DNA from: Phanerochaete sordida
Lineage: Eukaryota; Basidiomycota; Agaricomycetes; Polyporales; Phanerochaetaceae
Direction of reading: 5' to 3'
NCBI GenBank assembly: GCA_019973155.2
Contig: BPQB01000003.1
Location: 682,001 to 746,000 of the forward strand
Length of the DNA stretch: 64,000 nucleotides
The position numbers were made by a program, and so were the translations under genes. A model generated the notes under the pieces. That model worked only from the letters and a program-made list of their open reading frames with translations. It was not told where the DNA came from and made no database searches. This document shows, piece after piece, positions 46,534-58,019 of this stretch (positions are counted from its first letter, which is position 1; each line of letters opens with the position of its first letter).

Positions 46534-49500
46534 ATGGGATTCTGCAGGAGATGCGGTGACATTGTCGTAGGCCCCCGGTGCAAATGCGGTGGCACTGCCG
46601 TCGGTGCGTCTCCCCGCCAGGCAACACGCATGGCCCACGCGGCGACCCTTCTGACGATGCACCTTGATTAGCCGCTGCTGTCAAGTGGAACGGCGGCGAA
46701 GACGAGGGCAACCAGGATCGGTGGACGAAGACGTATGTCACAAAGTCTGCCAAGCAAGAACCTGCGAGGCCGACAATCGAGCCACCAGCCCAGTCATATA
46801 CCGGCTCATCGAATCCCAGCCCTACCAAGCGTTTCCCCCGGCCCTCCAGCTCGAGTACTAGCTCCTCCAGAAATCCTCTCAGTACTCGCGTATCCGAACA
46901 CATCGCCTCTGCGACCTCAGCCCGCCCGACGCCAAAGTCGAGGACGAGCATAGGCCCGTCCAATCTTACCGACTCCCACGCCGAACAAGGCATCCTACCC
47001 AGCCCACATGGCTCGGAACTCGCGAAGGTCTACGGCTCTGTCCTGCAACCTAAAGAGACCCTCGCGTCATTTCGCTGCGGGCTGTGTTCAACCGTCTTCT
47101 CGCCAGATGCCACGATATACCCCGATCCTTCCTCCGTGAACGCCGGCGAGGCAGACGGTATGCCTGCAAGCAGTGGGCCCCGCTTTCTGTGCAGACCATG
47201 CTTCGTTGAGAACGGCGGCTCGAAGGGCCAATGCGCGACATGTCAGAAGGCGGTCCTCATCCTGAAGTCAGAAGGTGGTTTTGTCGAAACAAGTGGGCAA
47301 GTCTGGCATAAGAACTGTTTCAACTGCGAAGGTTGCGACTTGAATCTTGGTGACCAACCCATGGTCGACCTGCTAGGCCGACCCTGTTGCTCCGAGTGCT
47401 TCGACACCTGTCTCAAGCCCCCTCCCAAAGGTGCAGACTCTCCCGCACGCTTCGCTACCCCAGACAAGGCTAAGCCTGGAAACCTTGGTGGGGGGCGCAT
47501 TGGTCGGAGCCTTAGTGGGGAAACGGAGAGCAGCCCTGCGCTTGAAGAGCTCGAAACTCGGCTTGGGATCTCGAAAAGTAGGGACACGGCTCCGTCTACC
47601 GTCCGTGTCGGCAAACTCAACCTCGATGAGCGTATGGCTCCTTTCATGACACCCAGCAAGGACACCAGCCTTCGCTTCCCCACTCCCAGGAGCCCACCCT
47701 CCAGTTCTCGCGATCTGGACTCGCACACTTTCCGCGCAGAGACATCGTCTCTTGCGCGCAGTCGCAAAGATTCCGAGGCAGACAGTGACTACGGAGACAG
47801 GCCGAGTCCTCGTCGAACAACGCGCATCTCGTTGACCGACGTCGACCCTGCATTGCGCACGCGGGCTCGCCGGAGCCGAAGTCGTGCAAGAGAGTCAGTC
47901 GATCCTCTGGAGAGCACGCCCACAGGCCAGAGTGGGACCAGTACTCCGCGCAAGCCGACGGAGAATGCTATCGAGGAAATGAAGAAGCGCTTCCTCACTG
48001 GTTCGCCCTCCGTGACCCCCACAAAGTCTGCAGCCAGCCCTCTACCCTCCACTTCGCGACGACGTTCCCATTCCCGCTCTCGTCCTCGCGCGAGTCTCGG
48101 AGACACCGACATCGACGTCGACAGTCCACCAGCGCGCCCCCGGACGTTACATAAGACTGTATCTACGTCCTCGTTGCGCTCTAGTCTTGTCTCTCACCGG
48201 ACTGGCGAGACAGATCTGCTCTCCGACACTGACCTCGGCGTGGACAATCTGCCCCCGTACGCCCTCATTCCCGATCGCACTGGCGAGTCGACGCTCCCCC
48301 TACGACTCAAGCGAAATCGCACAGGCGATTCTGAGGCGACCAATATTGCGAGAGACCTGACCGGCGCGACAACAACTGGCTTCAGCTCTGTCGCAGAGCA
48401 GTCGGATGGCTTCAGCACCGACCAGGACTCGGTTGACCGCTATGCCACCATCAGGCCGCAGAAGACTGGCGATCGCGCTATGGGGTACACTTTCTCGCAG
48501 AACGTAGCAGCGGTCGTGGAGCCACTTCGGGTACAGAAGACCGGCGATAAGGCAACTCCTGCAGTGTCTCGACAGCATACTGGGGATCGCAGAGTTCGTG
48601 CTCAGCACACAGGAGATCGTGGCATACCAAGGCAGACTACAGGCACACGTGCTTCCGAGGCACCCACCATACGGTCTCCGAGGAGCAGTCTTGACTCTTC
48701 GGAAGCAGGGTCGAAGCGTAAACCCTTGCGGTCTGCGTTCACGACATCGAGCTCGGCCAGTTCGGTGTCATCGCATGCGGATGGAGAGTCTGTCGCCTCT
48801 ATCACGATGGGCATGCGTGGACTGGATCTCAGCCACAGACCAGGCAGCTTCTCTACTTCGTCGGTCGCGTCATCCGGCTACGAGTCATCTGTGTCGTCTA
48901 CTCCTGACCTCGCGAGCGACTTCTCCGACACTACGTCTTCGCGCTCTAGCCTCCCTCCGTCTACCCCGCCGCCGATGAGCCCCCCAACCCTTTCTGGGAC
49001 CGTCAAAGGCTCCTCCATACCTGTGGGCACGCGCAACATCACGCCCACCCGCTCGAAGCGGGCGCAGACCTTCTCGACCCTCATGGGCCTGTCCATCCCC
49101 GAGCAGATCCCGCCGGATGCGCGCTGCGAAAAGTGCCGCCAGCCGCTGTTCAGCACGCAGTTCGGCGGGCAGTTCGTCACGGTGCCCGAGGAGCCGTCGA
49201 GCACCGGCGTGCTCCCCCGCCGCTACCACACTGCGTGCTTTACGTGCAAGGTTTGTGGGGAGGTGTTCGAGGAGAAGGAGGGCGGGCACGCCGTGTTCGT
49301 GCGCGTTGAGGAGGGCGCGTGCCATGTGCACGTAAGTGACATTTTGCTAGCTCTGCGTGTGAAACTGTGACTGATTATTTGGTATTCTTCAGTGCGCTCC
49401 TCCGGAGAAGATCACCCTCAGGAAGACCCACGCAGGTGGAATCTTCCAACCGTCGAAGATACCCACGCACGTAAACCTGGAGTCTGCGACGCCGAAGCAA

Positions 49501-50266
49501 GATACTCGAACGGCATACTACACCTCTTCGAGCCGTTACGAACGTCCACCGCCGACTGCGCCACCGACCCAGATGGCGTTCCCGACGTCCCAGCCGCGCT
49601 TCGGTGGTGGTGTAACATGCCCAGGCTGCATCAAGGCCGTCTCGGCCATGGAGCGCGGCGTCGTCCCTGGTCCTCAGGGCACCAAGTGGCATGCCAGCTG
49701 TCTCATCTGCGGCGGCCCAGAAGCGAAGGGGCGTCGCAAGGAGCCTGGCAAGGCCGGGTGTGCGAAGAAGCTGGACAGCGCGGCGAAGACGGATGCAGAG
49801 GGCGGTGTCTGGTGTCGGGAATGTTTGGTACGTCCAAATTCTGCAGCACCGATAGCGTTGCTAACGGGTACACCAGCTGTTGCTCCCGTTGGCTCTGCGA
49901 CAGCCAGCCGTGCGGCCCCCGGCGGTATCCATGTCCGCCAGCACTGGCCCCTTCTCCCGCGTCGCCCCGCAGGGGACTGGCACGACCACTCTCGCACGCC
50001 AGTTTACGGGAATCGGCGGCTCAGGCACCGTGAGCAGTGGAGAGACGGACGCGGCGCTGCTCAGGCAGCTCACTGGCGGAGCGAACAGCCCTACGCGGCA
50101 GCTGACCAGCAGCCCGACGAAACAGTACGACGGTCCGCGCCCAGGACATCGCTACCCCCGGCCCAAGTCTGTGACGGGCACCAGGAGCGAGGGCAGGGGC
50201 ATGTACCTTGTCCGGCAGCTCACTGGTGGAAGCGGGAGCTTCAGCGGGAACGACTACGGTTCATGA
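46534..50266 (+). CDS. Multi-LIM-domain protein with TG-repeat linker (1184 aa)
   Basis: LIM/zinc-finger scaffold, probably cytoskeletal or septation-related (paxillin/Pxl1-like by layout). Exons 46534-46603, 46672-49331, 49393-49827, 49877-50266. It starts with a small Cys cluster, MGFCRRCGDIVVGPRCKCGG. LIM 1: CGLC, CRPCF, CATC, VWHKNCFNCEGCDLNLGDQP, CCSECF. A 600-residue Ser/Arg/Thr-rich linker follows. It contains the repeated short motif (H/N/Q)xTG(D/E) at about 48195, 48274, 48314, 48352, 48460, 48535, 48574, 48604 and 48634. LIM 2: CEKCRQPLF, YHTACFTCKVCGEVFEEKEG, CHVHCAPP. LIM 3: CPGCIKAVSAMERG, KWHASCLICGG, WCRECL. The tail carries more copies as RQFTG, RQLTG, RQLTS and RQLTG. The repeat may be a docking or phosphorylation motif; this is not established. 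Confidence 0.82.
48195..50235 (+). repeat. Degenerate short TG-motif repeat array in LIM protein
   Basis: About 13 copies of a 5-7 residue motif, [RQHN][KHRQDFL][TL]TG-like, followed by D, E, G or A: nine in the central linker (48195-48655) and four in the C-terminal tail (about 49998-50235). Spacing varies from 10 to 45 residues. Encoded copies differ at DNA level, so they are old or selected. Confidence 0.75.
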
Positions 50267-50463
50267 GACGGGGCGCTGAGCGCAACGGACTAGGCCACGA
50301 ACGCTAGGACAGTCGATTATTCACAGGACCGCGCGATACCTTCGGCATGTGTATGTTCTTGTAGGGTTTGGAGCATCTCGTGCTGTACAATACCTCTGTT
50401 GCAATTTTATACCTACATCTGCAGGATCCGCTAAATACCAATACACATCCGTTTGCCCTATGT

Positions 50464-51258
50464 CTATGACCGCTTCTCTGCGTAGTGTAAGCGTTGATAC
50501 GTTTTGAAATAATCGCAGCGTACCTAGAGATGGTTTTACCTCGTCCAAAACTTTCGCTGCGCCTTGCACGATGATCTCCCATTCTGTTTTGTGTAGTCGC
50601 TCCTCGAACGCTTCTATCGGCTCCCCCTCCTTGATTTCTACTTCACGCACGATGACGGGCTCCCCGGCATCGACTTCGCGCACGACACGGTGCACCATAC
50701 AGCCAGAGTGCTTGATCTCACCCTTCTGGAACGCCTCGTACGCACGCTCGATCGCGTGCGCGCCGTCGAAGGCCCCGGGCAGCGCGGGGTGGAGGTTGAT
50801 CACGGGGATGGGCCGCTGCACCGCCTTGCCGTGCTCGTAGGGCCGGTCGCCGTTCAGGACGTCGAGGAAAGCCTCGCTCATGATGTGCATCCAGCCCGCG
50901 AGGACGACGATGTCCGGGCGCGCCTGCACGACGATTTTCGCGACCTCGGCGTCGTAGTCCTCGCGCGTCGCGCCGGGGTGCGCCTTCAGGTACGGCTGGA
51001 GCGCGAGGTACGCCGTGGGGATGGGCGGCGCCGCCTGCTGCGCGCGCGTGAGGCCGTACGCGGCCTTGCGGTTCGAGAGCACGAGGACGATGCGGGCGTC
51101 CGGGAGCGCAGGGGTGCCGAGGGCGTCGATGAGGGCCTGCAGGTTGGAACCTTGGGTGGTCACGGCTGAGAGGCGGGACGGACGCGGGGGAGGGGAGAGG
51201 GTGCGGTACCTGAGCCGGAGATGAGGACGACGATGCGCCTCTGGTCGCTGTCTGCCAT
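50464..51258 (-). CDS. ADE8: Phosphoribosylglycinamide formyltransferase, GART (229 aa)
   Basis: Purine biosynthesis enzyme: transfers formyl from 10-formyl-tetrahydrofolate to GAR (yeast Ade8). Exons (- strand): 51258-51210, 51150-50524, 50477-50464. The N-terminus RRIVVLISGSGSNLQALIDA is the classic phosphate-binding loop. ARIVLVLSNRKAAYGLTRA and PDIVVLAGWMHIMSEAFLDV follow. INLHPALPGAFDGAHAIERA contains the catalytic N-H pair (family NxHP), and HRVVREVDAGEPVIVREVEI carries the catalytic Asp region. The last 14-nt exon (EKRS, stop) is inferred; without this intron the frame runs 48 residues further (stop at 50321) into sequence unlike the family. In basidiomycetes GART can be monofunctional, as here. 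Convergent with the LIM gene. Confidence 0.92.
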
Positions 51259-51801
51259 CGGTGCGCGGAGGAAGGGGCGACCCTAACCCGAGCCGGGGCT
51301 TTCTGCGTCGGCCGGGCGCCAAAGCGGCTGCCTCAAATCCTCGGCGGCCCTGACTGGGTTCGTCGCTCTGACAACGAAATGGCCGTCGTTGATCTCGTCC
51401 CAAGCGCAATATGAAGCCGAGCCTGTGGAATTTTCCGTCGTTCTTAACTGACGTCGAGCTCGAGTTCGTCGTCGTTGTCTCGCCCGGTGCGCTTTGCGGG
51501 TCGTCTCCTCTTCGACGCCCCCACCTCCTTCGTTCAGTGCTGGTGCGCATGCTTCGCTAATTTCTCTAGTGCAAGCCTGGGGCTCGCTTCCTTTTCCATT
51601 CTTTTATATTCGACCTTCGACACCGAGGACGAGTCGCAGGCTTCGCATCCTCCTCGGCACAACGCACCCTGGTGGTTTGGCTTGCTCCCCTTCGACTCTC
51701 GACCACTGCTTGCATACGCGTTCGTACCGGAAGCACCGCGTCTGCACACTCATTTTGCGCCTGCTGGGGACGCGCCGTGATAATCTTGCGCGCGGTACAA
51801 G
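51259..51801. other. Divergent intergenic region
   Basis: 543 bp between the GART and second 7-TM starts, pyrimidine-rich near 51480-51620. No supported gene. Confidence 0.55.
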
Positions 51802-54259
51802 ATGGAGTCTACTCTGCTGCATGTATTCAACTCACGAAACCACCACTTGGCCGGCACGACGCCCGAGGACAAACAGACAGATGTGAGTCTGAGGCTTACT
51901 ACTCTGGAGTTCATACTTGACTGAGGCTCCTGATATAGGTCCAATACATCCTTTCCGACGTGCCGTTCTTCGCCGTGGGCATCTTTGCCTTTGGCGCGTG
52001 CACCTTCCTCCTCATCCAGAAACGTCTAAACTGGCAAGTCTCGCGCTCATCTTACGCATAAGCTTTGCTGAATTGAGCCTTGTCAGGATTACCGCATGTC
52101 TGCATGGAGCGGTGCTATCCGCATTCACAGGCGCCATCCTCGACCTTGTTCAGCTTATCGCCCGCGGAAACCACAGCGCCGCCTCTGTGCAGAACACGAA
52201 CCCCTTCCTAGCACTCACCATCACTCGCGAAATCGCCTATTCACTCTCTTTCGGCCTGCGCTACGTCTCCTACTGGGGCTTTGTCGGCTCCCCGCCCATG
52301 GGCGGTGGCAAAGACGCGTGCGACCTGCACAGCGGAAGCTGGGGACGCTGGGGCATCACCGGCCTTGTGCTGCAATGGGCACTAGTCGTGGCGACACTCG
52401 CGATCACTGCGCTGCAAGTCGTATTCCGGGTGTACACGCCCGTCCAACAGAACAGCGTAGTCCAAGACGCGGAAGGCGCGTTGGAGGCTTGCGTGTCTGC
52501 CGTCCTGATCCTGAAGCTGTTCCTCAACATCTACCTTGCGGCCCTGGACTCGTACGGGGCTACGCGGCGGCTGCGCCTCTTTCTGCGATATTTGCCTGTG
52601 ATGTTCGCGCTGCTTATCAGCACGGCCATTGGCGTTGGCAATATTCTCGAACGTAAGCCCCACCATTCTCGATGTTCGGATGTCAAACTCATCAGCCCGC
52701 CGCAGAACTATTCTCAGAGACTGTCCTGGGACATTTTATGCAGGGCATCGAGCTGTACATCCTAGTGCTCTACATGCTAGTCGACGCTTTCCGCCCTCAG
52801 CCGACGTCCATGAGGCGAAACCGGTCTTCCTCCTTCCATAACATGCCTCCCGTCATGGCACGCTCCTCCGAGTTCCTCCTCGGCCCTCCGAAAGTCCCAG
52901 AGCCCAAGTTCAACCCGATGTTCGGCAACGAGGGCAACCCATTCACCGAACCAGAGCAGGCGAAGGCGCCGCAGCCGTGGGAGCCGTCTCTAGCGGGATA
53001 CTCTCTGCGGGTCTCCAACTGGTTTGGACGCAGGCCGTCGAAGAAGAGCATCACCACGGCTACGGAGCCCGCCTCGCACCACTCCTGGGCGCACGACCAG
53101 GCCGAGCGCGGCATGTCTCCCGTGACGGAGGCCGCCGAGACGCCGCTCTCGGAGAAGGTCGCCTTCGCCGCGAACCCCGTCGAGCCGCGGCAGAGCCCAG
53201 TCGCCATGGCCCCCGGCGTCGCCACCATCGTCGTCTCGGACCCCGTCGACCCCGTCGACGTCGCGTCGCCGCACGCGCTGACGGTCGCCGTGCCCCCGCG
53301 CGTGTACACGCGCACGCCCGACGCGGAGCTCCTGCGCCCCGTGCCCCCGCGCGCGCGCGGCTCGCTGCAGTCGACAGAGTCGCCCGTGCACGGGCTGTAC
53401 GGGATCGTGAACACGAAGCGGCCGCCGAGCGCCGCGTCGCTCGAGCTCGACGACCCGCGCGACGTCTTCGACCGCAGCGCGCGCTCGTCGGGCATCTCGG
53501 GCCTGCTGCGCGAGCAGGCGGAGCTCGACAAGAGCATCGCGGCGCTCCGCCTGCTCTCGCGCGGCGACGACAGCCGCCGCTCGTCGAGCACCGACGCGCC
53601 GTCGCCCAACCGCTTCTCGCTCAGCGTCTTCCCCGAGCCGCCGTGGGGCCGCGCGAGCACCGCGAGCACCGTGCTGCCCGCGCCGGTGCTGATGGCGGTG
53701 GCGGGGCACAGGGCGGAGACGGCGTCGCCGGAGCGGACGCGGCAGCAGTCGGTGCCGCTGTCCGAGCTTGGGATGAGTGACGCGGACCTCGTGCCGCCCT
53801 CTCGGAGGAACATGATGACCGCCTCCGGCGGTACTCAGTACGAGATCACCTCTTTCATCGGGCGTAAGTCGCGCTCTCTCTTGTACTGTTATCTTGTGTT
53901 CACCCGCTCTGCCAGACCTCACTCACCCTGGGCACTCGTTGCAAAACTCGATCTCGACGCAAGCCAGCATCAGCGGTCCCACCGATACCTCCAGCAAGAC
54001 TGATACCGCCCTGACGAGCATCCCCGAGTCGGCGCCGCCGTCTGCTGGCAGCGAATCGGGACGCCCCAAGGTCGTCACGCAGATTCCCTCAGATGCGGAG
54101 GCTGGTCCGAGCAAACTGCCGTCTCCCGTGCGCACTCTCACTGTCGGTGGCAAGGTTCGTCCCGTAGGCCTTCCTGCGGGACCGCGGCTTGCGACCTCGA
54201 CTCTGCCGCCGTCTGTCCGCCCTGTACGCACGTCGTCGTATGCGCAAACGCCCTTCTAG
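51802..54259 (+). CDS. Second seven-transmembrane protein with long cytosolic tail (747 aa)
   Basis: Orphan 7-TM membrane protein. Exons 51802-51882, 51939-52033, 52087-52652, 52706-53863, 53916-54259. Helices: VPFFAVGIFAFGACTFLLIQ, ITACLHGAVLSAFTGAILDL, LTITREIAYSLSFGLRYVSY, WGITGLVLQWALVVATLAIT, CVSAVLILKLFLNIYLAAL, RYLPVMFALLISTAIGVGNI and FMQGIELYILVLYMLVDAF. The remaining 460 residues form a Ser/Pro/Arg-rich, very GC-rich tail with many possible phosphosites. The intron at 52034-52086 begins with GC (TG|GCAAGT), needed to join KRLNW to ITACLHG. The topology (short loops, conserved ALDSYGATRRLRLF between helices 5 and 6) differs from the 7-TM gene at 39915, so the two are probably not close paralogues. 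Function unknown; receptor or transporter-regulator possible. Confidence 0.75.
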
Positions 54260-54583
54260 CTGTCCACTCGCTACAGTGTATCGTGTACTGCCAGTGTTGT
54301 ATCCCCTCGCCGTCCCTTCGAACATTTCTCCCTTGTTTGTCTTCGCTTCCCCGCCTCTCGTTGTATTACTAGCACCTGCCTTTGGCTGTCCGTCGCCGCC
54401 TCCGTACTCGTCTGTATACTCGCTCCTGTAAACACGCTACAACTAGACTTGCCGCATCGGGACGCTGGAGAGTGCCACGTGGCGCCGATGACGTCTGGGC
54501 CCGCGGGTTGCCGCCCGCGAGGGCCAGAGCCTGCGCCTGCGAGAGCCACCTGCCCTGCACTTTCCACACTACCCCCTGCAACC
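54260..54583. other. Intergenic
   Basis: 324 bp between two plus-strand genes: 3' flank of the 7-TM gene and promoter of the J-protein. Nothing identified. Confidence 0.55.
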
Positions 54584-55451
54584 ATGTCCTCGACGCTGCC
54601 CGACTACTATGCCTTCCTCAACATCCCGCAGACCGCGACCCAGGAGGAGGTCCGCGTCGCGTACCGCCGCGAGTCCCTGAAGTACGTGCGACAGGCCGCC
54701 AGCCGCCGTGGTGTGGCTCATTTATGCAGCGCACAGGACGCACCCTGACCGTCTCGTGAATGCGACGCCGGACGAGAAGCGGAAGGCGACGGAGCGGTTC
54801 CAGGTGCGCCGTGCTCACCCCGTGTACCCCTGCGTGTGCTCACAGCGAGACGTTCAGGCCGTCGCCGATGCGTACTACGTCCTGTCGGACCCCACGCGCA
54901 GGAAAGAATACGACGCACTCTACGCGAGCCGTTCGCGGCAGGAGAAGGCAGACGACCCGAACGCCTCCTCGAACTTCTTCTCGCAGTTCGCAGGCATGTT
55001 CGGTGCCGCCGCCGGCGCGCAGGCAGGGGCGACTCCGCCGGAACGGCCAGATGCAGAACACGTCTTTGCGGACGTCTTCGAGGAGGTGCGCACGCACGCC
55101 TTGGGCATCCTTCGTGCGCTTGCTGACATTTGCGCTTAGCTCTTGAGGCCGGAAGTCCAGCGGCACGCGCCTTGGTGGTCATGGACCGGCGCCGTGTGCG
55201 GTGCTGGTCTGGGCTTCATCGTCGCGAACGTGCCCGGCCTGATGGTCGGGGCGTATGCCGGGAACCGGCTTGGCGCTGTCAGAGACGCAAAGGGCAAGAG
55301 CGTCGCTGCGGTCTTCTCGCAGCTAGGTGGAGACCAGAAAGCTCAGGTCAGTGCATGTGCTCTCCGAGGTTGTCGTCGAGAGTACTGATGTCGATATGGG
55401 CCCTAGATTCTGCGGGCTCTGGCAGCAAAGGTGCTGGGCAGCGCATTCTGA
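54584..55451 (+). CDS. J-domain co-chaperone with hydrophobic tail (214 aa)
   Basis: DnaJ/Hsp40-type co-chaperone that stimulates an Hsp70. Exons 54584-54681, 54737-54803, 54858-55085, 55140-55346, 55407-55451. The J domain starts at residue 6: DYYAFLNIPQTATQEEVRVA, YRRESLKTHPDRL (the obligatory HPD loop is intact), ERFQAVADAYYVLSDPTRRK and EYDALYASRSRQ. A Gly/Ala-rich linker follows (FFSQFAGMFGAAAGAQAGA). The C-terminus has a hydrophobic glycine-zipper-like segment (WWSWTGAVCGAGLGFIVANV and PGLMVGAYAGNRLG) that could insert into or lie on a membrane. It ends QILRALAAKVLGSAF. Not a type I or II DnaJ: no zinc finger and no client-binding domain. Possibly an ER or mitochondrial membrane J-protein. 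Confidence 0.88.
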
Positions 55452-56244
55452 GCTCTGTCGCTCTGTCTTTGATACCCTTTTCGTCTCGTCTTTTGTAGTA
55501 CCCTGGACTGTAGATTATAGCGAATGTACATAGTAGTATCCGGTCTCCTACGCTGTCGCTCTGGGGTGGTGTTCGGCATGCTGCGGACGCCACAAAGCTG
55601 CCACGTGGCGAGATTTGGTTCGTGCCGTGTCGCTTGCGGACACGGACGGGAGCGCTCAGCCAGCTCCCTCTGTCTCGTACTCACCGCTTGCTCATCAAGA
55701 ACTCCTCCAGCCAGACAGCCATATCTTGCAGGGTGCCTGATAGAACTCGCTCACATTACCCCATCACAAACGTTCACGACACGTAGATTTTACATACTGA
55801 GTGCACATTATCAGCGGCCGCCACGTCTAGTCCGAGCAAATATGGTGAGGCCAAGGGACGCGACTGCATCGTGTGCAGCAGGTATACCATAGCGAAGGGC
55901 TCGATAGCCAGGAGGCGCACTTCGACGACGTCCGCATCGGACGACACGGCGATGTCAGTTCTGCCTCGCTAGCCTCCTTGGCACGCGTTCTCTGACGCTC
56001 GCCCACATAGGCTGCAATCCAATGCCCCTCAATCCGGCTTATGTGGCTCTGAGTCTGGAACCAAAGTCGGACACGAGCCTGTCGAATGCGGCTGTGGCGT
56101 CGAGCTTCGCGCGCGCCGAAGCACGCCCGGCGCGGCTGACAACCTTCCTCCCCGGGCATGCCCCAACCAACCAGCCCTTGCAACCCGTCCCTCTCGCCCT
56201 CCCTCCCCTCGCCCTCTCCTCCCGTCCCGCACGACCCACCCGCG
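55452..56244. other. Intergenic region
   Basis: 793 bp between two plus-strand genes. Pyrimidine-rich before 56245. No coding frame with splice support, no RNA gene or repeat seen. Confidence 0.55.
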
Positions 56245-57398
56245 ATGTCGCCCTCGCTCCGCAACCTCACGGCCGAGTACGTCAAGACGCGCCTGCAGAG
56301 CGTGAAGCTCCCGCTCTCCGCGTCCGGCCGCTTCAACGTCGACGCCGTCAGGGCGCGCCTCCCCGCCCGCCTGCGCAAGGCGAAGCCCGCAGGCCTGCTC
56401 GAGCACGAGGAGACGTCGCCGGCCGACGACCCCGAGTACTGCGTCGTTGAGGCGAACGGCGGCGCCCAGGAGCGGGTGCGTGCTGCGTCTGCGCTCGGCG
56501 TACCACAGGAACTGACTTGTGGGCGACGCAGGACAAGGCCGACGCGCTGCAGCGCCACGAAAACAGCCTCGAGGAGATGACGCTGGTCGCCTTCCTGCAG
56601 GAGCACAAAGCGAGCAAAGGCGCGACGGCAGGCGCGGCCCCTACTCCTCCGGCAGTGGTCGGCGGGCCCGACGTCTGCGACGCCTCTCTTGCGAACGACA
56701 GCTCTTTCTCCAGCGTCTCTGAAACGAACAGCACCGGCGCATGCACCCCTCTCGACGCTCAAAATTCTGCCCACGTCGACACTGCTTCAGTTCTCGAGCC
56801 TGCTCCTCTCCCCGCCACAGAGCCTGCCGGGCCGCCAGGCCTCAGCGACACCCCCTCCGACGACCTCCTGAAGCCAGCACCGTCCTTAGCCGCACCACGC
56901 AGCCCCGAGTTCTCGCACTCGCCGCTGGGCAGCGACATCCTCGACGCGCTGGAGACGTTCGACGCCGAAGGCCACGAGCTCGTGCGCTTCGACGCGGGCT
57001 ACATGCTCCCGCTGCGCAGCCTGCAGACGATCTACGAGGAGGACTCGACGATGCTGGACACGCGCGAGTCGCTCCGGAGCTCTCATCCGGCAGAGGAAGT
57101 GGCTGTGGCGCTCAGCGCCGAGCGGGATTCGACCGAGGACTTCGAGCTTGTGGCCGTGCCGGCATCCCTCGACGCAGACTCGTCTCCCGCGCCACCCACC
57201 GCACATTGCATCAGCTCTGTTCCGTGGTATTCTCAAAGCTTGTATCAACTGGCGCGCTTGGCATCTAGGAGTCCGTCAACTAGCCTATACGCTCGTACCC
57301 TCCCTCCATACTCCCCATCCCTAAATATTTGCGCATTCGAGTATTCTGCGACACACTTTGCTGGCGACGCGTTGCACTTTGAAGACGAGTTAGACTAA
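56245..57398 (+). CDS. Hypothetical acidic protein (365 aa)
   Basis: Not recognised. Exons 56245-56475 and 56532-57398, phase 0. The first 75 residues are basic and probably folded: MSPSLRNLTAEYVKTRLQSV, KLPLSASGRFNVDAVRARLP and ARLRKAKPAGLLEHEETSP. After the intron comes LQRHENSLEEMTLVAFLQEH, perhaps a short helix. The rest is Ser/Pro/Ala/Asp-rich and disordered, with FSHSPLGSDILDALETFDAE and HELVRFDAGYMLPLRSLQTI as possible conserved islands. No signal peptide or membrane helix. The distal 60 residues have a different composition (YSQSLYQLARLASRSPSTSL) and might reflect a missed intron or a read-through into 3' UTR. Function unknown. Confidence 0.6.
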
Positions 57399-57620
57399 AT
57401 AGCGTCATTTACATATTCCATTATCTTGTCTTTTCCGGCGCAGGACTTGAGGTTGGCACGAATCGCTGAACGAGTACGTATGCTGACGACGACGGGTAAG
57501 AATCGCACTGGTCACACGCACGCAGATGTGGGAGATATATGTTTCTCTCAGAAGCCTTCATTTGTGTACACACAATCATCGGATACAAGTACAACACAGC
57601 GAGCGCAATATTTAGCTCGT

Positions 57621-58019
57621 TTACTCCTGGTCGAGGACCTGCTTGGAGTGCTGCTTGGACTCCTCGCTGGTGTTGGGGTTGTTGAGGTTCGCCTGGCACG
57701 CCGTGTCAGCGTCACGGGCGCGCAAAATATGCACCACGATTTACCTTGTGACCCTGCTTAACCTGAGCCATCTTGGCGTCCTCGCTGTGGGCCTCGCCGC
57801 TGGACTCCATCTCGTCAAGGCGCTGCTGGGCGCGATCCTTGGCCTCCTCGGAGTTCTTGGGGTTGGAGACGGCAGCCTCTGTGGAGAGTGGTCAGCAGAT
57901 GGCGCGATATAGCGCATAGATTGAGACGCACTGAGGCCACGAGCGACCTGCGCACAGGATTAACACAAGAGCGGGAGATATACGGTGGTTCGACTTACGT
58001 TTCCAACGTTGGCAGACAT
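57621..58019 (-). CDS. con-6: Con-6 family conidiation/stress protein (80 aa)
   Basis: Small hydrophilic protein of the conidiation-specific protein 6 family, accumulated in spores and under stress. Exons (- strand): 58019-57999 (MSANVGN), 57947-57932, 57878-57745, 57692-57621. Two Con-6 repeats are visible: VARGLKAAVSNPKNSEEAKD, then RAQQRLDEME; and GHKANLNNPNTSEESKQHSK, then QVLDQE. Each contains the NPxxSEExK core. The chain is Lys/Glu/Gln-rich with no Cys. Total length 80 matches fungal Con-6. The 21-nt and 16-nt first exons are needed to give the standard N-terminus. Convergent with the preceding gene. Confidence 0.93.

Noticed and set aside
50321..50523. C-terminal extension of GART by read-through
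   Set aside because: The extension is not family-like; a GTACGC donor and CGCAG acceptor give a short normal C-terminus. RNA would decide.
52990..53922. 310-codon and other long frames on both strands opposite the second 7-TM gene tail
   Set aside because: The region is extremely GC-rich, so stops are rare in every frame. The sequence is Arg/Ala monotone and is the shadow of the real tail exon.
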